NCBI GenBank assembly: GCA_022651005.1
Contig: JALCQD010000003.1
Span: forward strand, 186,001 to 250,000
DNA length: 64,000 nt
Source of the DNA: Bifidobacteriaceae bacterium
GTDB lineage: Bacteria > Actinomycetota > Actinomycetes > Actinomycetales > Bifidobacteriaceae
Reading direction: 5' to 3'
Below are positions 1 to 8,378 of the stretch, piece after piece (within the stretch, counting starts at the first letter, position 1; each line of letters starts with the position of its first letter). Both the position numbers and the translations under genes were made by a program. Below the pieces are notes generated by a model. The model saw only the letters and a program-made list of their open reading frames with translations, was not told where the DNA came from and searched no databases.

Positions 1-1814
1 CTTGCAGACGTCGCAGAGCCGTCGGAACCGGCATTCATCTGAGGCGCCATCGTATGAGACTTTCCATCAAGATATTCGACCGTCCCCGAATACGTAGAAT
101 CAACATTGCTGGAATCTGAATCAATGGCCATGCCGAGATCCGCATTACGCAAAACCTTGTAGTACGTAACCGGATTAACGTAAGAGTCTCCGGTAAAAGG
201 GTAGCCTTTTTTGATTTTCTTGCCACTTGTCACGCCTGTACCAGTGGCGAGAATGGTCGGATAGCGCACATCCCCATCAGCAATCGTCAAGTCTTTATTT
301 GAATCAGCGGCATCCATTTCGTAAGTTTTCTGAGCAGCAAAATTGAGAGACCAATACACAGTAGTGTTCATCGCCATGCCATCAGGATTAAGGAAACTTG
401 CCTTTACCCACGTATTTCCCGTTCCATCAATGGGAATTGTGGCTTTTTTCGCATCCGCTTCTGCCGATGTCACTTGATGTCGCACTATTTGATGCCGGCC
501 GTCCGCCGTTTCCAAGTCAAGGGTATACGTCTGTCCTTCAACCGGGTTATCTACCCATGCTTTGCCTCCGGTTATACGCGAGCCATCAGGAGCAGCAACG
601 CTGAAGTCGAGGTCCTTTATTGTTTCTCCAGGAACGACAACATTGTATCCAAGGCTGTATGCAGAAGACATAACCTCCGTGTGCTTGGCAGTTGACGAGC
701 CAGGAACAAGGACGTTGGGAGTACCGTCGTAATAATTCACGAATAAATCAGACGTTGATGCGTCGGCGGGGTTCGGCGAACCTGGAGCACTGGCACCGCT
801 GGATACAATCTTTGCCTTGACGGGATTGGCGAGATCCAAGTTGCTCAACGTCGTTGACGTGCCAAAGTACCCCTGCACGGAAGAAGCGCCCTGGGCTTCA
901 TATGCCTCATCCCGTGCAGCAGCAGTGAATCTTCCCGAGAAAGTCGCAGAGGCTCCCGATACGGTCGGATCATACGTCAACAATTTGGTAGTGGCGTCTT
1001 GCGTCCAGCCAGTTGCGGCAGATGAATCGTCAAGCTCGAAGTCAGCGGGCATCGACAATGTTATGCGGCTGATATTAGGATTCCAATTTTCTCTCTGCAC
1101 GTTATCTGGGTATGTGACGCGTAAGGCGTTATTGACTGTGAACTTATACAGCGCATCCTTCTGGTACGTCATCGTATCCGTATAAGGCTTGTTCTCATCC
1201 GGGTTTGTGAACACTACTTGATCCCATGAGTTTCCCACCGAGTACCCGTCGGTAATGGTGAAATTAACAGCCTGGGACTCGGTTGATGAATCAGTGTGAG
1301 TCAATGTTGCATCGAGAGAATACTCACCAGCAGTGAGGAGGTTGTTGGAATCGCGAGGATTGAGCACCTCAGAGTTATCAATTACCGGCTTTATTGACAC
1401 CGCAAGATCGGCAGACACAGTTTTCCCATTCGCAACATCATCCGCAGAGACATTTTCGAAGGTATAAGTGGCAGTACCTGCCACTTCATCGAATTTCACG
1501 GTCCCATATGTGGCAAACTGACCTGCCGTGGGCCAATCTGTACTTGACCACAAGCGTGGGTCAATCTTTAAGACGAGAACATCACCCGGCTGAACGCTAT
1601 TGAACGTAAGATTAACGTCATCTGCGCTCTTATCTGAATTGTTGAGGTCGATGGTGCCGTTCGTCTGCGACATCTCCATCACTCCCGCTGCAGAAGCCGA
1701 GGAAGTCACCATGAGGGGAACAAGCATCCCAAGGACGCCGAGCATAGCAATAACGATGGTGCGAATTACTCGCGAAGAGCCCTCATAAGCATTCTGTTGA
1801 ACAATTTTTCGCAT
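1..1814 (-). CDS. Putative secreted surface protein, C-terminus outside the window (partial)
   Basis: The minus-strand frame is open from an ATG at 1814 to the window edge, about 604 codons, with no stop; the C-terminus and any sortase signal lie outside. The N-terminus has a basic stretch (MRKIVQQ), a hydrophobic core around residues 18-38 and a likely signal peptidase site after SASA. The following region is rich in Thr, Ser, Asp and Asn and looks like beta-sandwich adhesin sequence. Segments such as MPADFEL, YDPTVSGA and NPVEGQT recur in the same order in the next gene upstream (2034-8165), so the two are tandem paralogues. I infer a wall- or surface-attached protein. The ligand is unknown. 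A GAGAG-type Shine-Dalgarno is weak. Confidence 0.75.
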   Translation of the reverse strand, partial: MRKIVQQNAYEGSSRVIRTIVIAMLGVLGMLVPLMVTSSASAAGVMEMSQTNGTIDLNNSDKSADDVNLTFNSVQPGDVLVLKIDPRLWSSTDWPTAGQFATYGTVKFDEVAGTATYTFENVSADDVANGKTVSADLAVSIKPVIDNSEVLNPRDSNNLLTAGEYSLDATLTHTDSSTESQAVNFTITDGYSVGNSWDQVVFTNPDENKPYTDTMTYQKDALYKFTVNNALRVTYPDNVQRENWNPNISRITLSMPADFELDDSSAATGWTQDATTKLLTYDPTVSGASATFSGRFTAAARDEAYEAQGASSVQGYFGTSTTLSNLDLANPVKAKIVSSGASAPGSPNPADASTSDLFVNYYDGTPNVLVPGSSTAKHTEVMSSAYSLGYNVVVPGETIKDLDFSVAAPDGSRITGGKAWVDNPVEGQTYTLDLETADGRHQIVRHQVTSAEADAKKATIPIDGTGNTWVKASFLNPDGMAMNTTVYWSLNFAAQKTYEMDAADSNKDLTIADGDVRYPTILATGTGVTSGKKIKKGYPFTGDSYVNPVTYYKVLRNADLGMAIDSDSSNVDSTYSGTVEYLDGKSHTMAPQMNAGSDGSATSA

Positions 1815-1975
1815 GGCCCATTACCCCATCTCTCTGTCAACGGCTTCTGCAACTCACCGCTTGATTCCTCAACATAGCGCATCTGCCCTATTGCCCACAA
1901 AAAGAAAAAGAAATGCGGCCGCGTAATGGGCCAAAGTTAGGAAATCGTGCATGCACATACGGCCCAGTACAGAGG

Positions 1976-2007
1976 AAGGGACCGCACCTCGTAAGGCACG
2001 GTCCCTT
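1976..2007 (-). terminator. Hairpin after the large adhesin gene
   Basis: A perfect 9-bp inverted repeat (AAGGGACCG / CGGTCCCTT) begins about 27 bp downstream of the stop of the 2043-residue adhesin. No clear U-tract follows on the minus strand, so it is a terminator-like hairpin rather than a classical intrinsic terminator. It separates the two paralogous surface-protein genes. The rest of the gap to 1814 shows nothing else. Confidence 0.55.
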
Positions 2008-2033
2008 CTGATTTACTGCCTTTTACTGTGCTT

Positions 2034-5000
2034 CTACTCCTGATTGCTGCGCTTGCGCACGCCCATCAAGGAGACGCCCGCCAGCGCGGACAGCAGCAGC
2101 ACCGCCACGATGGCTTCGACGCCTGCACCAGTCTTGGCAAGAACGGCCGTGGCGTGCTTTGCCGTAGCGACCGGTACCGGGGTCTCGGAAGGCGTGGTCG
2201 GCTGAGAGGTGATCGGCAGAGTGGTGACGGTGGTCGTCGACTCCGGCGTCGCAGGAGTCGACGGGGTCTTCGCCGGAGGTGTGATGCGGGACACGAACGT
2301 CGGAACATGCGTGTTCGTGATGTCGTAGCCCTTCACCGATGCCGTGTAGCCCTTCGCCACTGAATCTTCCTTGACGGTGTAGGCAATCTTCTTGCCGGCC
2401 GCAAACTCCGGGAGATCTGTGAAGGAGTACTTCCACCCGCTCTTCGCACTCACGTCAGCGGACTTCACGACCTTGCCGTCAGCGAGCAGATCAACAGTCA
2501 CGGAGTCGGGGCGAATGGCGTCGTGATTGTCGACGTCGTTCCAGATCTTCGTGCCGTTGACCGCAACGGTGGCAGGGACGTGGGTGTTGACGATGTCGTG
2601 CGTTGCGGCATCGATCTTCGCCGTATAGCCCTTCGCGATGTCGGTTTCCTTCACGGTGTACGCGATCGCCTTTCCTGCCTTGTACACCGGAACGTCCTTG
2701 AAGGAGTACTTCCACCCGTTCTTCGCAGTCGCATTGGCAGACTTCACAACCTCGCCGTCGGCCAGCAGCGAGATCGTGACGGAATCAGGGCGGATACCGT
2801 CCTGATTGTCGCCATCGGCCCAGCTCTTCGTGCCGGCAATGGTTGTCGTGGCCGCAACGTGCGTATTGGTGAGATTCAGACCGTCGGTAGTGGCTTCATA
2901 ACCCGCCACTGCCTCCTCCTCGACCGAGTAGGTGATCTTCTCACCAGCCGCGAACTCAGGCTTGTTGCTGAACTCATACTTCCAGTCCTTGGAAGCACCC
3001 GTCGAGACGGTATCGACCTTCATGCCGTTGGCCAGCAGATCGACAGTGATGGAATCGGGGCGGACGCCGTCCTGATTGTCACCATCGGCCCAGCTCTTTG
3101 CCCCAGCCAGGTTCAGCATCGAGGGCTCGTGCGTATTGGTGAGATTGTAGCCATCTGCAGCCGCGGTGTATCCGGCCGGAGTGGATGCCTCGCTCACTGT
3201 GTACGCAATCTTGGTGCCGTTCTTGTACACGGGCATATCCGCGAAGGAATACTTCCACGCGCCGTCGGTGTCTGCCGTAACGGCAGCGGTCTTGACAACC
3301 TCGCCGTCAGCCTTCAGCTCCACATCGATGGAATCGGGGCGCAGACCGTCTTGGTCGTCGGCATCAGCCCACGTCTTGGTACCAGAGATCGTAGCGGTCT
3401 CAGGAGTATACGAATTCGTGATGTCAAAGCCCTTGACTTCAGAGACGTAATCCGCAGAAGTCAGCTCGGCACTCTGCTCTTCCTCGACGGTGTACTCGAT
3501 CGGAGTTCCATGATTCTCGTACTTCGCAAGACCAGTGAAGGAGTAATCCCACACGTTCGCATCAGAAGACTCAGCGTCAGCAGCAGTCACGATAGCCGTC
3601 TTGCCGGTATCCTTACCATCGGCAAGCAACTTCACCGTCACAGACTTCGGACGAACACCATCCTGATCACCGTTATCAACCCACGTCTTGGTACCAGAAA
3701 CCGTAGTGGTCTCAGGAGTATACGAATTCGTGATGTTCATACCATCGGTTTTTGCAGTATAACCATTGGTAACAGCGGCTTCCTCAGCAGTGTAAACGAT
3801 GTCTTTACCGGCCTTCTTCTGAGGAAGGTTTGCAAATGAATACGTCCAGTTGCCATCGGCGTCGGGTGTCACCGTCGCCTCTTTGCCGTCAACTTTGGCA
3901 CCATTAGCATAGAGGTCTACAGTGATGGACTCAGGACGCTTACCGTCCTGATCATGGTTGTCGTTCCATGTCTTGGTACCCGTTTCGGTCACAACAGCGG
4001 GAACGTGGGTATTCGTCAGGTTGAGACCAGTGGCAGTCGGCTGATAGCCATCCACAGCCTCTTCCTCAACCGTATACACGATCTTCTGCTTAACTGCGCC
4101 CGCCTTGTACTCATCGAGCTTGCCGAAGGAGTACTCCCAGTTGCCATCGGTGTTCTCCGTGACGACTCTAGAATCTACCTTCACGCCGTCGGCCAACAGA
4201 TTCACGGTGATGGACGTCGGACGAATGCCATCCTGATTACTGGCATCATCCCACGTCTTCGACCCCGTCAGCTCTACCTGAGCTGGTACGTGGGTGTTCG
4301 TCACGTCCAGGCCCTGATAGGAAACGGTATAGCCTGCAGTCTTCAGTTCGTCGCTCTGCTCCTCTTCGACGGTGTATGTGACCTCGGTTCCCTTGTTCTC
4401 ATACTTGTCTTTGCCGGCGAAGGTGTACTTCCACACATTCGCGTTTGAGGGGTCGGCATCAGCGACAGTCAGAGTTTTGGAATCAACCTTCTGGCCATCG
4501 GCAAGAAGGTTCAGTGTCACGGAGTCGGGACGAACGCCATCTTGGTTGCTCGCATCAGCCCACGTCTTAGTACCAGAGATGTCTTCTTTTGCGGTCGTGT
4601 GAGTGTTGGTGATATCGAAGCCTTTGACTTCTGATGTGTACTTCGCAGAAGTCAGCTCGTCACTCTGCTCTTCCTCGACGGTGTACTCGATCGGTGTTCC
4701 ATGATTCTCGTACTTCGCAAGACCTGTGAAGGAGTAATCCCACTTATTCGCATCAGAAGACTCAGCATCAGCAGCAGTCACGATAGCCGTCTTGCCGGTA
4801 TCCTTACCATCGGCAAGCAACTTCACCGTCACAGACTTCGGACGAACACCATCCTGATCACCGTTATCAGCCCACGTCTTGGTACCAGAAACCGTAGTGG
4901 TCTCAGGAGCATACGAATTCGTGATGTCAAAGCCCTTGACCTCAGAGGTATACTTCGCAGAAGTCAAATCAGCACTCTGCTCCTCCGCGACGGTGTACGT

Positions 5001-8000
5001 GACTTCTTTGACCTCGGTACCCGTGTTCTCGTACTTTGCAAGGCCAGTGAAGGAGTAATCCCACTTATCCGCATCAGAAGACTCAGCGTCAGCAGCAGTC
5101 ACGATAGCCGTCTTGCCGGTATCCTTGCCATCAGCAAACAACTTCACAGTGATGGAATCAGGGCGCTTACCATCCTGATCACTGCTATCAGCCCACGTCT
5201 TAGTACCAGAAACCGTAGTGGTCGCAGGAGTATACGAATTCGTGACGTTAAGATCACCACCATCGGCATAACTCTTGTTGGAATATGTATCCGTATATCC
5301 TTCGGCCGGGCTCTCTTCCTTTACCGTGTAGTTGATGATCTTGCCAGACGCATTGAGCGCTGGGACGTCATCCGAGAACGTGTACTTCCAGCCCTTTGAC
5401 GCATCCGTGGTCTGTGTGTCGACGACTTTCTTGGAACCGTCCAGCAAATCGACTGTCACGGAATCAGGACGCTTACCATCCTGATTGTTGGCGTCATCCC
5501 ATATCTTCTTGCCGGCAAGCAGATAATACATGTCGGTGACGGTGGAATTGAAAGGCGCCAGATCACCCGAAGCGGCAGTTGTCGAAATGGCGCACTGTCT
5601 ATTCAGCTCATCGGCCGCCTTGGTGTCTGTCACTGGGATGTTAGCCGTGTATTCCACGCCCTCTTCGAGTGAAGGAACAACCATGATGAAGGACTTCACC
5701 GCAGACCAGCCACCGATGCTGCTGATGTTGTCAGCCTTGACGTAACCGTCAGTCGAAATGTCACTCGCCTTGGCGGGTGTCGCCTGTGTGGCGCTGGAGT
5801 ACAGCAGGTATGCATTGCCGGAGGAAACTGCCGCGCCATTGATGTCCGTGATGGAACCAGCGCCCGTGAGTTCAAGCGAGAGGCAGTCTGTCGGAAGGTT
5901 GGTGAGCGAGGAGAGTTCCTGGCCCGCCGCGCTCGGCTGATTGCTGACGACTGTAGCCTTCAGCGTGTGATCCGCGGTCTTAGAGAGAGCGTTAGCAGCG
6001 GCCGTCCCCTCTAAGCCTTGGTTGCTGACAATAGTTGAGAAACCGGAGAGTGACTGAACGGCAGTCAGCTGTAGATTCTGCGTAGCAGTGAGAACTGCCG
6101 CAGTGTCACCGCCGGTAGCACTCGTTGTCACATCCGCGGGAATTGTGGCAAACGGCGCTTTCTCATTATAAGGATTCCAGCTCAAATCGGGATCGTTAAC
6201 AGTCGACACCCAAATAGCCGAGGTGGATGTGATGGGGACGCCGAACTTTGGGATTGTCCATAATGCTTGAACAGCACCATCCACGTCCGTCGGTATATAG
6301 GCCTTCGTGCCTGTCCAGTCGAACTTCACCACAGTCTGGCCATTGCTGGCCTTGTAGGTGGTCACGTTGGCAGGATCATCCAGCGAGCTGTCAACGGTGT
6401 AGCCCGCATAATTCACGCCCGCGGGAATCATGACGTAGATAACCGGTTCATAAATTACATGTGTTGAATCGCCTGCCGGCAGCACACCGCCCCGCTCAGG
6501 CCGGCTGGCATGCTGATCCGTATTGCCATAAGCAAACGTGATGTTATGCCCCTCACCAGAGTTGCTACGCCATGGATTCCCCGTGGTACGCATAGTCCAG
6601 TCGGAAACCTTCAGGTTATTCAAATACGTGACGGTCAGGTCACCAGAGTACGAGATATCTCCGCTTGCGGTCGTTCCGCTGACGGTCTCAGTTGCCTTCC
6701 TGGAATCGCCGTCCTCGATATCCTTACCGCCTGTGTATGTTGCAAGGGATTGATCGCTGAGAGCAACTGTTCCAGTGCTTCCGGCATCCATCTCTGAATA
6801 CGTCACTGAAATCTTCGTATAAGGATTATCTTCAGTGGTATCTGGAATGGAATACGTCGCCGTACCCGCAGTCACGTCGGCCGCCGTGATCGTATAGGTG
6901 TAAGTCTTTGAGGTTCCATCCGCGGAATCTGCGACCACTGTAATGGTCTGCCCCTCAACGGGGTTGCTCTGAGTTACCTTCGCACCCAACTGTACAGAGC
7001 CGTCTGCGGGAGAAATCGTCTGATTGGCGTTCGTTATAGTCTGATGTCCGGCAGGATTCGTCAATTCCGGAGACTGAGTGTAAGTGATGGCAGTGCCGGG
7101 ACGCAGGCGATTCGACTCCGTCGCCACCGTCACGCTATTTTCTTCCTTGGAAAGCATCGCACCAGCCACCGGCGCCGCGAGCGTCACCGAGACGGGCTTG
7201 TCAGATGGGACAGTGGTCTTGTCTCCGTTGTAATCGAAGTAGCCACTGATGCTCGAGGTATTGGCTGCCGTGTAGGTCTGACCGTTGGCCGCCGTGAACT
7301 TGCCCTTAAAGGTCGTCCCAGCTCCAGAAACTGTGGGATCGTAATAGATCGTACCGCCCACGCCATCGGGTTGTGACCACCCCGGTGAGCCGGCTGCATT
7401 CAGCTCAAAATCAGCAGGCATGTTGAGCGTAACCCACGACCTCACACGGTACCATGCCGAATTATCCGCTCCAGCGACGTCATAGATATCTGGCGCCTTG
7501 AAGGAGTACTCCATGCCAGAGGAATACGTCGAGGGAGCGTCAACGAACGCTACTCTCCACGCCGTACCGGTGCCATAGGGATCAACATCCGTGGTAAAGG
7601 TGGCGTTGGCATCGTATTTCGAGCCATTCGCCGCGCGAGTGGCCTCGACCCCGAGCGTGTACGTTCCCAGCTGCATCCATGCGGAATTATTGAGACGGGA
7701 AACGAGCCCGTCGTACTCATACGAATCTATTTTTGGGGAAAGCACCACTGAAAACTTCAATGACGTTGCGCTCTTGAAGGTAAGGGTGAGCGTCCGAGGC
7801 GTTCCGCCTACCGAAGCGGTGAAGGACGGATCGCTAATCGAACCGAAGTTATCCCCGCCAACAAAACCTGTCGGCAAAGCAACCTTCAGAACGTCACCAA
7901 TCTGTGATTGGTAGTTGATGTCAATCGTGTCTGTATCGTCGGAGTTTGATCCGCCACCGACAATCGTCGGATTGCTCTGCGTGCTCGACAGCACACTCGC

Positions 8001-8165
8001 ATCAGTCGGTGTATCGTCCGCGTGCGCCGGCAATCCTGGAGCCACGAAAAGTGCCGCCACCATCGACAACGCCATTAACAAGACAATTAATATACGTGAA
8101 TTAAATCGACTCGCCTTCGAAACTTGCGCGATATGCTGCCGCGAACCATGGCGCCCTGCACTCAT
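2034..8165 (-). CDS. Sortase-anchored Cna-B repeat surface adhesin (2043 aa)
   Basis: This is a large surface protein. It has a signal peptide (hydrophobic residues about 25-45, cleavage near PAHA at 49). An N-terminal adhesin-like region runs to about residue 880. Eleven tandem Cna-B-like domains follow, to about residue 1960, each opening with a (S/T/A)G(T/S)K(T/S)W-type motif and containing a D.RP.S motif. A Pro/Thr-rich spacer leads to the sorting signal LAKTG (residues 2009-2013), then a hydrophobic segment and a basic tail (RKRSNQE). Family knowledge: Cna-B modules form rigid stalks that present an adhesin tip, and LPxTG-like signals are substrates of sortase. No sortase gene is in the window. 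Start: ATG at 8165 behind a GAGAGGG Shine-Dalgarno. Repeats 3 and 7 are almost identical, which invites recombination. The ligand is unknown. Confidence 0.9.
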   Translation of the reverse strand: MSAGRHGSRQHIAQVSKASRFNSRILIVLLMALSMVAALFVAPGLPAHADDTPTDASVLSSTQSNPTIVGGGSNSDDTDTIDINYQSQIGDVLKVALPTGFVGGDNFGSISDPSFTASVGGTPRTLTLTFKSATSLKFSVVLSPKIDSYEYDGLVSRLNNSAWMQLGTYTLGVEATRAANGSKYDANATFTTDVDPYGTGTAWRVAFVDAPSTYSSGMEYSFKAPDIYDVAGADNSAWYRVRSWVTLNMPADFELNAAGSPGWSQPDGVGGTIYYDPTVSGAGTTFKGKFTAANGQTYTAANTSSISGYFDYNGDKTTVPSDKPVSVTLAAPVAGAMLSKEENSVTVATESNRLRPGTAITYTQSPELTNPAGHQTITNANQTISPADGSVQLGAKVTQSNPVEGQTITVVADSADGTSKTYTYTITAADVTAGTATYSIPDTTEDNPYTKISVTYSEMDAGSTGTVALSDQSLATYTGGKDIEDGDSRKATETVSGTTASGDISYSGDLTVTYLNNLKVSDWTMRTTGNPWRSNSGEGHNITFAYGNTDQHASRPERGGVLPAGDSTHVIYEPVIYVMIPAGVNYAGYTVDSSLDDPANVTTYKASNGQTVVKFDWTGTKAYIPTDVDGAVQALWTIPKFGVPITSTSAIWVSTVNDPDLSWNPYNEKAPFATIPADVTTSATGGDTAAVLTATQNLQLTAVQSLSGFSTIVSNQGLEGTAAANALSKTADHTLKATVVSNQPSAAGQELSSLTNLPTDCLSLELTGAGSITDINGAAVSSGNAYLLYSSATQATPAKASDISTDGYVKADNISSIGGWSAVKSFIMVVPSLEEGVEYTANIPVTDTKAADELNRQCAISTTAASGDLAPFNSTVTDMYYLLAGKKIWDDANNQDGKRPDSVTVDLLDGSKKVVDTQTTDASKGWKYTFSDDVPALNASGKIINYTVKEESPAEGYTDTYSNKSYADGGDLNVTNSYTPATTTVSGTKTWADSSDQDGKRPDSITVKLFADGKDTGKTAIVTAADAESSDADKWDYSFTGLAKYENTGTEVKEVTYTVAEEQSADLTSAKYTSEVKGFDITNSYAPETTTVSGTKTWADNGDQDGVRPKSVTVKLLADGKDTGKTAIVTAADAESSDANKWDYSFTGLAKYENHGTPIEYTVEEEQSDELTSAKYTSEVKGFDITNTHTTAKEDISGTKTWADASNQDGVRPDSVTLNLLADGQKVDSKTLTVADADPSNANVWKYTFAGKDKYENKGTEVTYTVEEEQSDELKTAGYTVSYQGLDVTNTHVPAQVELTGSKTWDDASNQDGIRPTSITVNLLADGVKVDSRVVTENTDGNWEYSFGKLDEYKAGAVKQKIVYTVEEEAVDGYQPTATGLNLTNTHVPAVVTETGTKTWNDNHDQDGKRPESITVDLYANGAKVDGKEATVTPDADGNWTYSFANLPQKKAGKDIVYTAEEAAVTNGYTAKTDGMNITNSYTPETTTVSGTKTWVDNGDQDGVRPKSVTVKLLADGKDTGKTAIVTAADAESSDANVWDYSFTGLAKYENHGTPIEYTVEEEQSAELTSADYVSEVKGFDITNSYTPETATISGTKTWADADDQDGLRPDSIDVELKADGEVVKTAAVTADTDGAWKYSFADMPVYKNGTKIAYTVSEASTPAGYTAAADGYNLTNTHEPSMLNLAGAKSWADGDNQDGVRPDSITVDLLANGMKVDTVSTGASKDWKYEFSNKPEFAAGEKITYSVEEEAVAGYEATTDGLNLTNTHVAATTTIAGTKSWADGDNQDGIRPDSVTISLLADGEVVKSANATAKNGWKYSFKDVPVYKAGKAIAYTVKETDIAKGYTAKIDAATHDIVNTHVPATVAVNGTKIWNDVDNHDAIRPDSVTVDLLADGKVVKSADVSAKSGWKYSFTDLPEFAAGKKIAYTVKEDSVAKGYTASVKGYDITNTHVPTFVSRITPPAKTPSTPATPESTTTVTTLPITSQPTTPSETPVPVATAKHATAVLAKTGAGVEAIVAVLLLSALAGVSLMGVRKRSNQE
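2305..5526 (-). repeat. Eleven tandem Cna-B-like coding repeats
   Basis: Eleven in-frame repeats of about 95-100 codons lie within the adhesin gene. Most are diverged, but the units near 3420-3720 and 4620-4920 are nearly identical at DNA level, for example in the stretches encoding KLLADGKDTGK and AADAESSDAN. The unit near 4920-5220 shares parts of the same sequence. This pattern points to recent duplication or gene conversion, so copy number probably varies between strains. Confidence 0.85.
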
Positions 8166-8253
8166 ACTGAACCCTCTCTGCAGCCATTTCTGGCCGTCTC
8201 TCCAATGAGTTCTCTCTCCAAAGAACCTATGTGAATATTAACACGCACATATC

Positions 8254-8284
8254 ATGTTCAGAAAAGACGTTCATTTATGAACAT
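8254..8284. promoter_or_regulatory. Inverted repeat in the divergent adhesin/kinase promoter region
   Basis: The intergenic region between the adhesin (minus) and the kinase (plus) contains ATGTTCA and TGAACAT arms 17 bp apart. Nested in it is GTTCAT-TT-ATGAAC at 8269-8282. It lies about 90-110 bp from either start codon and in AT-rich sequence, so it could be an operator for one or both genes. I do not recognise a regulator for it. Confidence 0.35.
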
Positions 8285-8378
8285 TTATTTGCTATCAGTT
8301 GTTTTATGAGTTGGAAAGATATGACAGAGGCTACTCCAATACGCCTCACTGGACGCACCTTCGCGTAAGAATAAAGGT

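Noticed and set aside
2523-3839. 438-residue plus-strand ORF inside the adhesin
   Set aside because: It runs antisense to the Cna-B repeats, its length comes from their codon bias, and no start signal or family is seen.
2305-5526. CRISPR-like array
   Set aside because: Period of about 290 bp and open frame throughout; it is a coding repeat.
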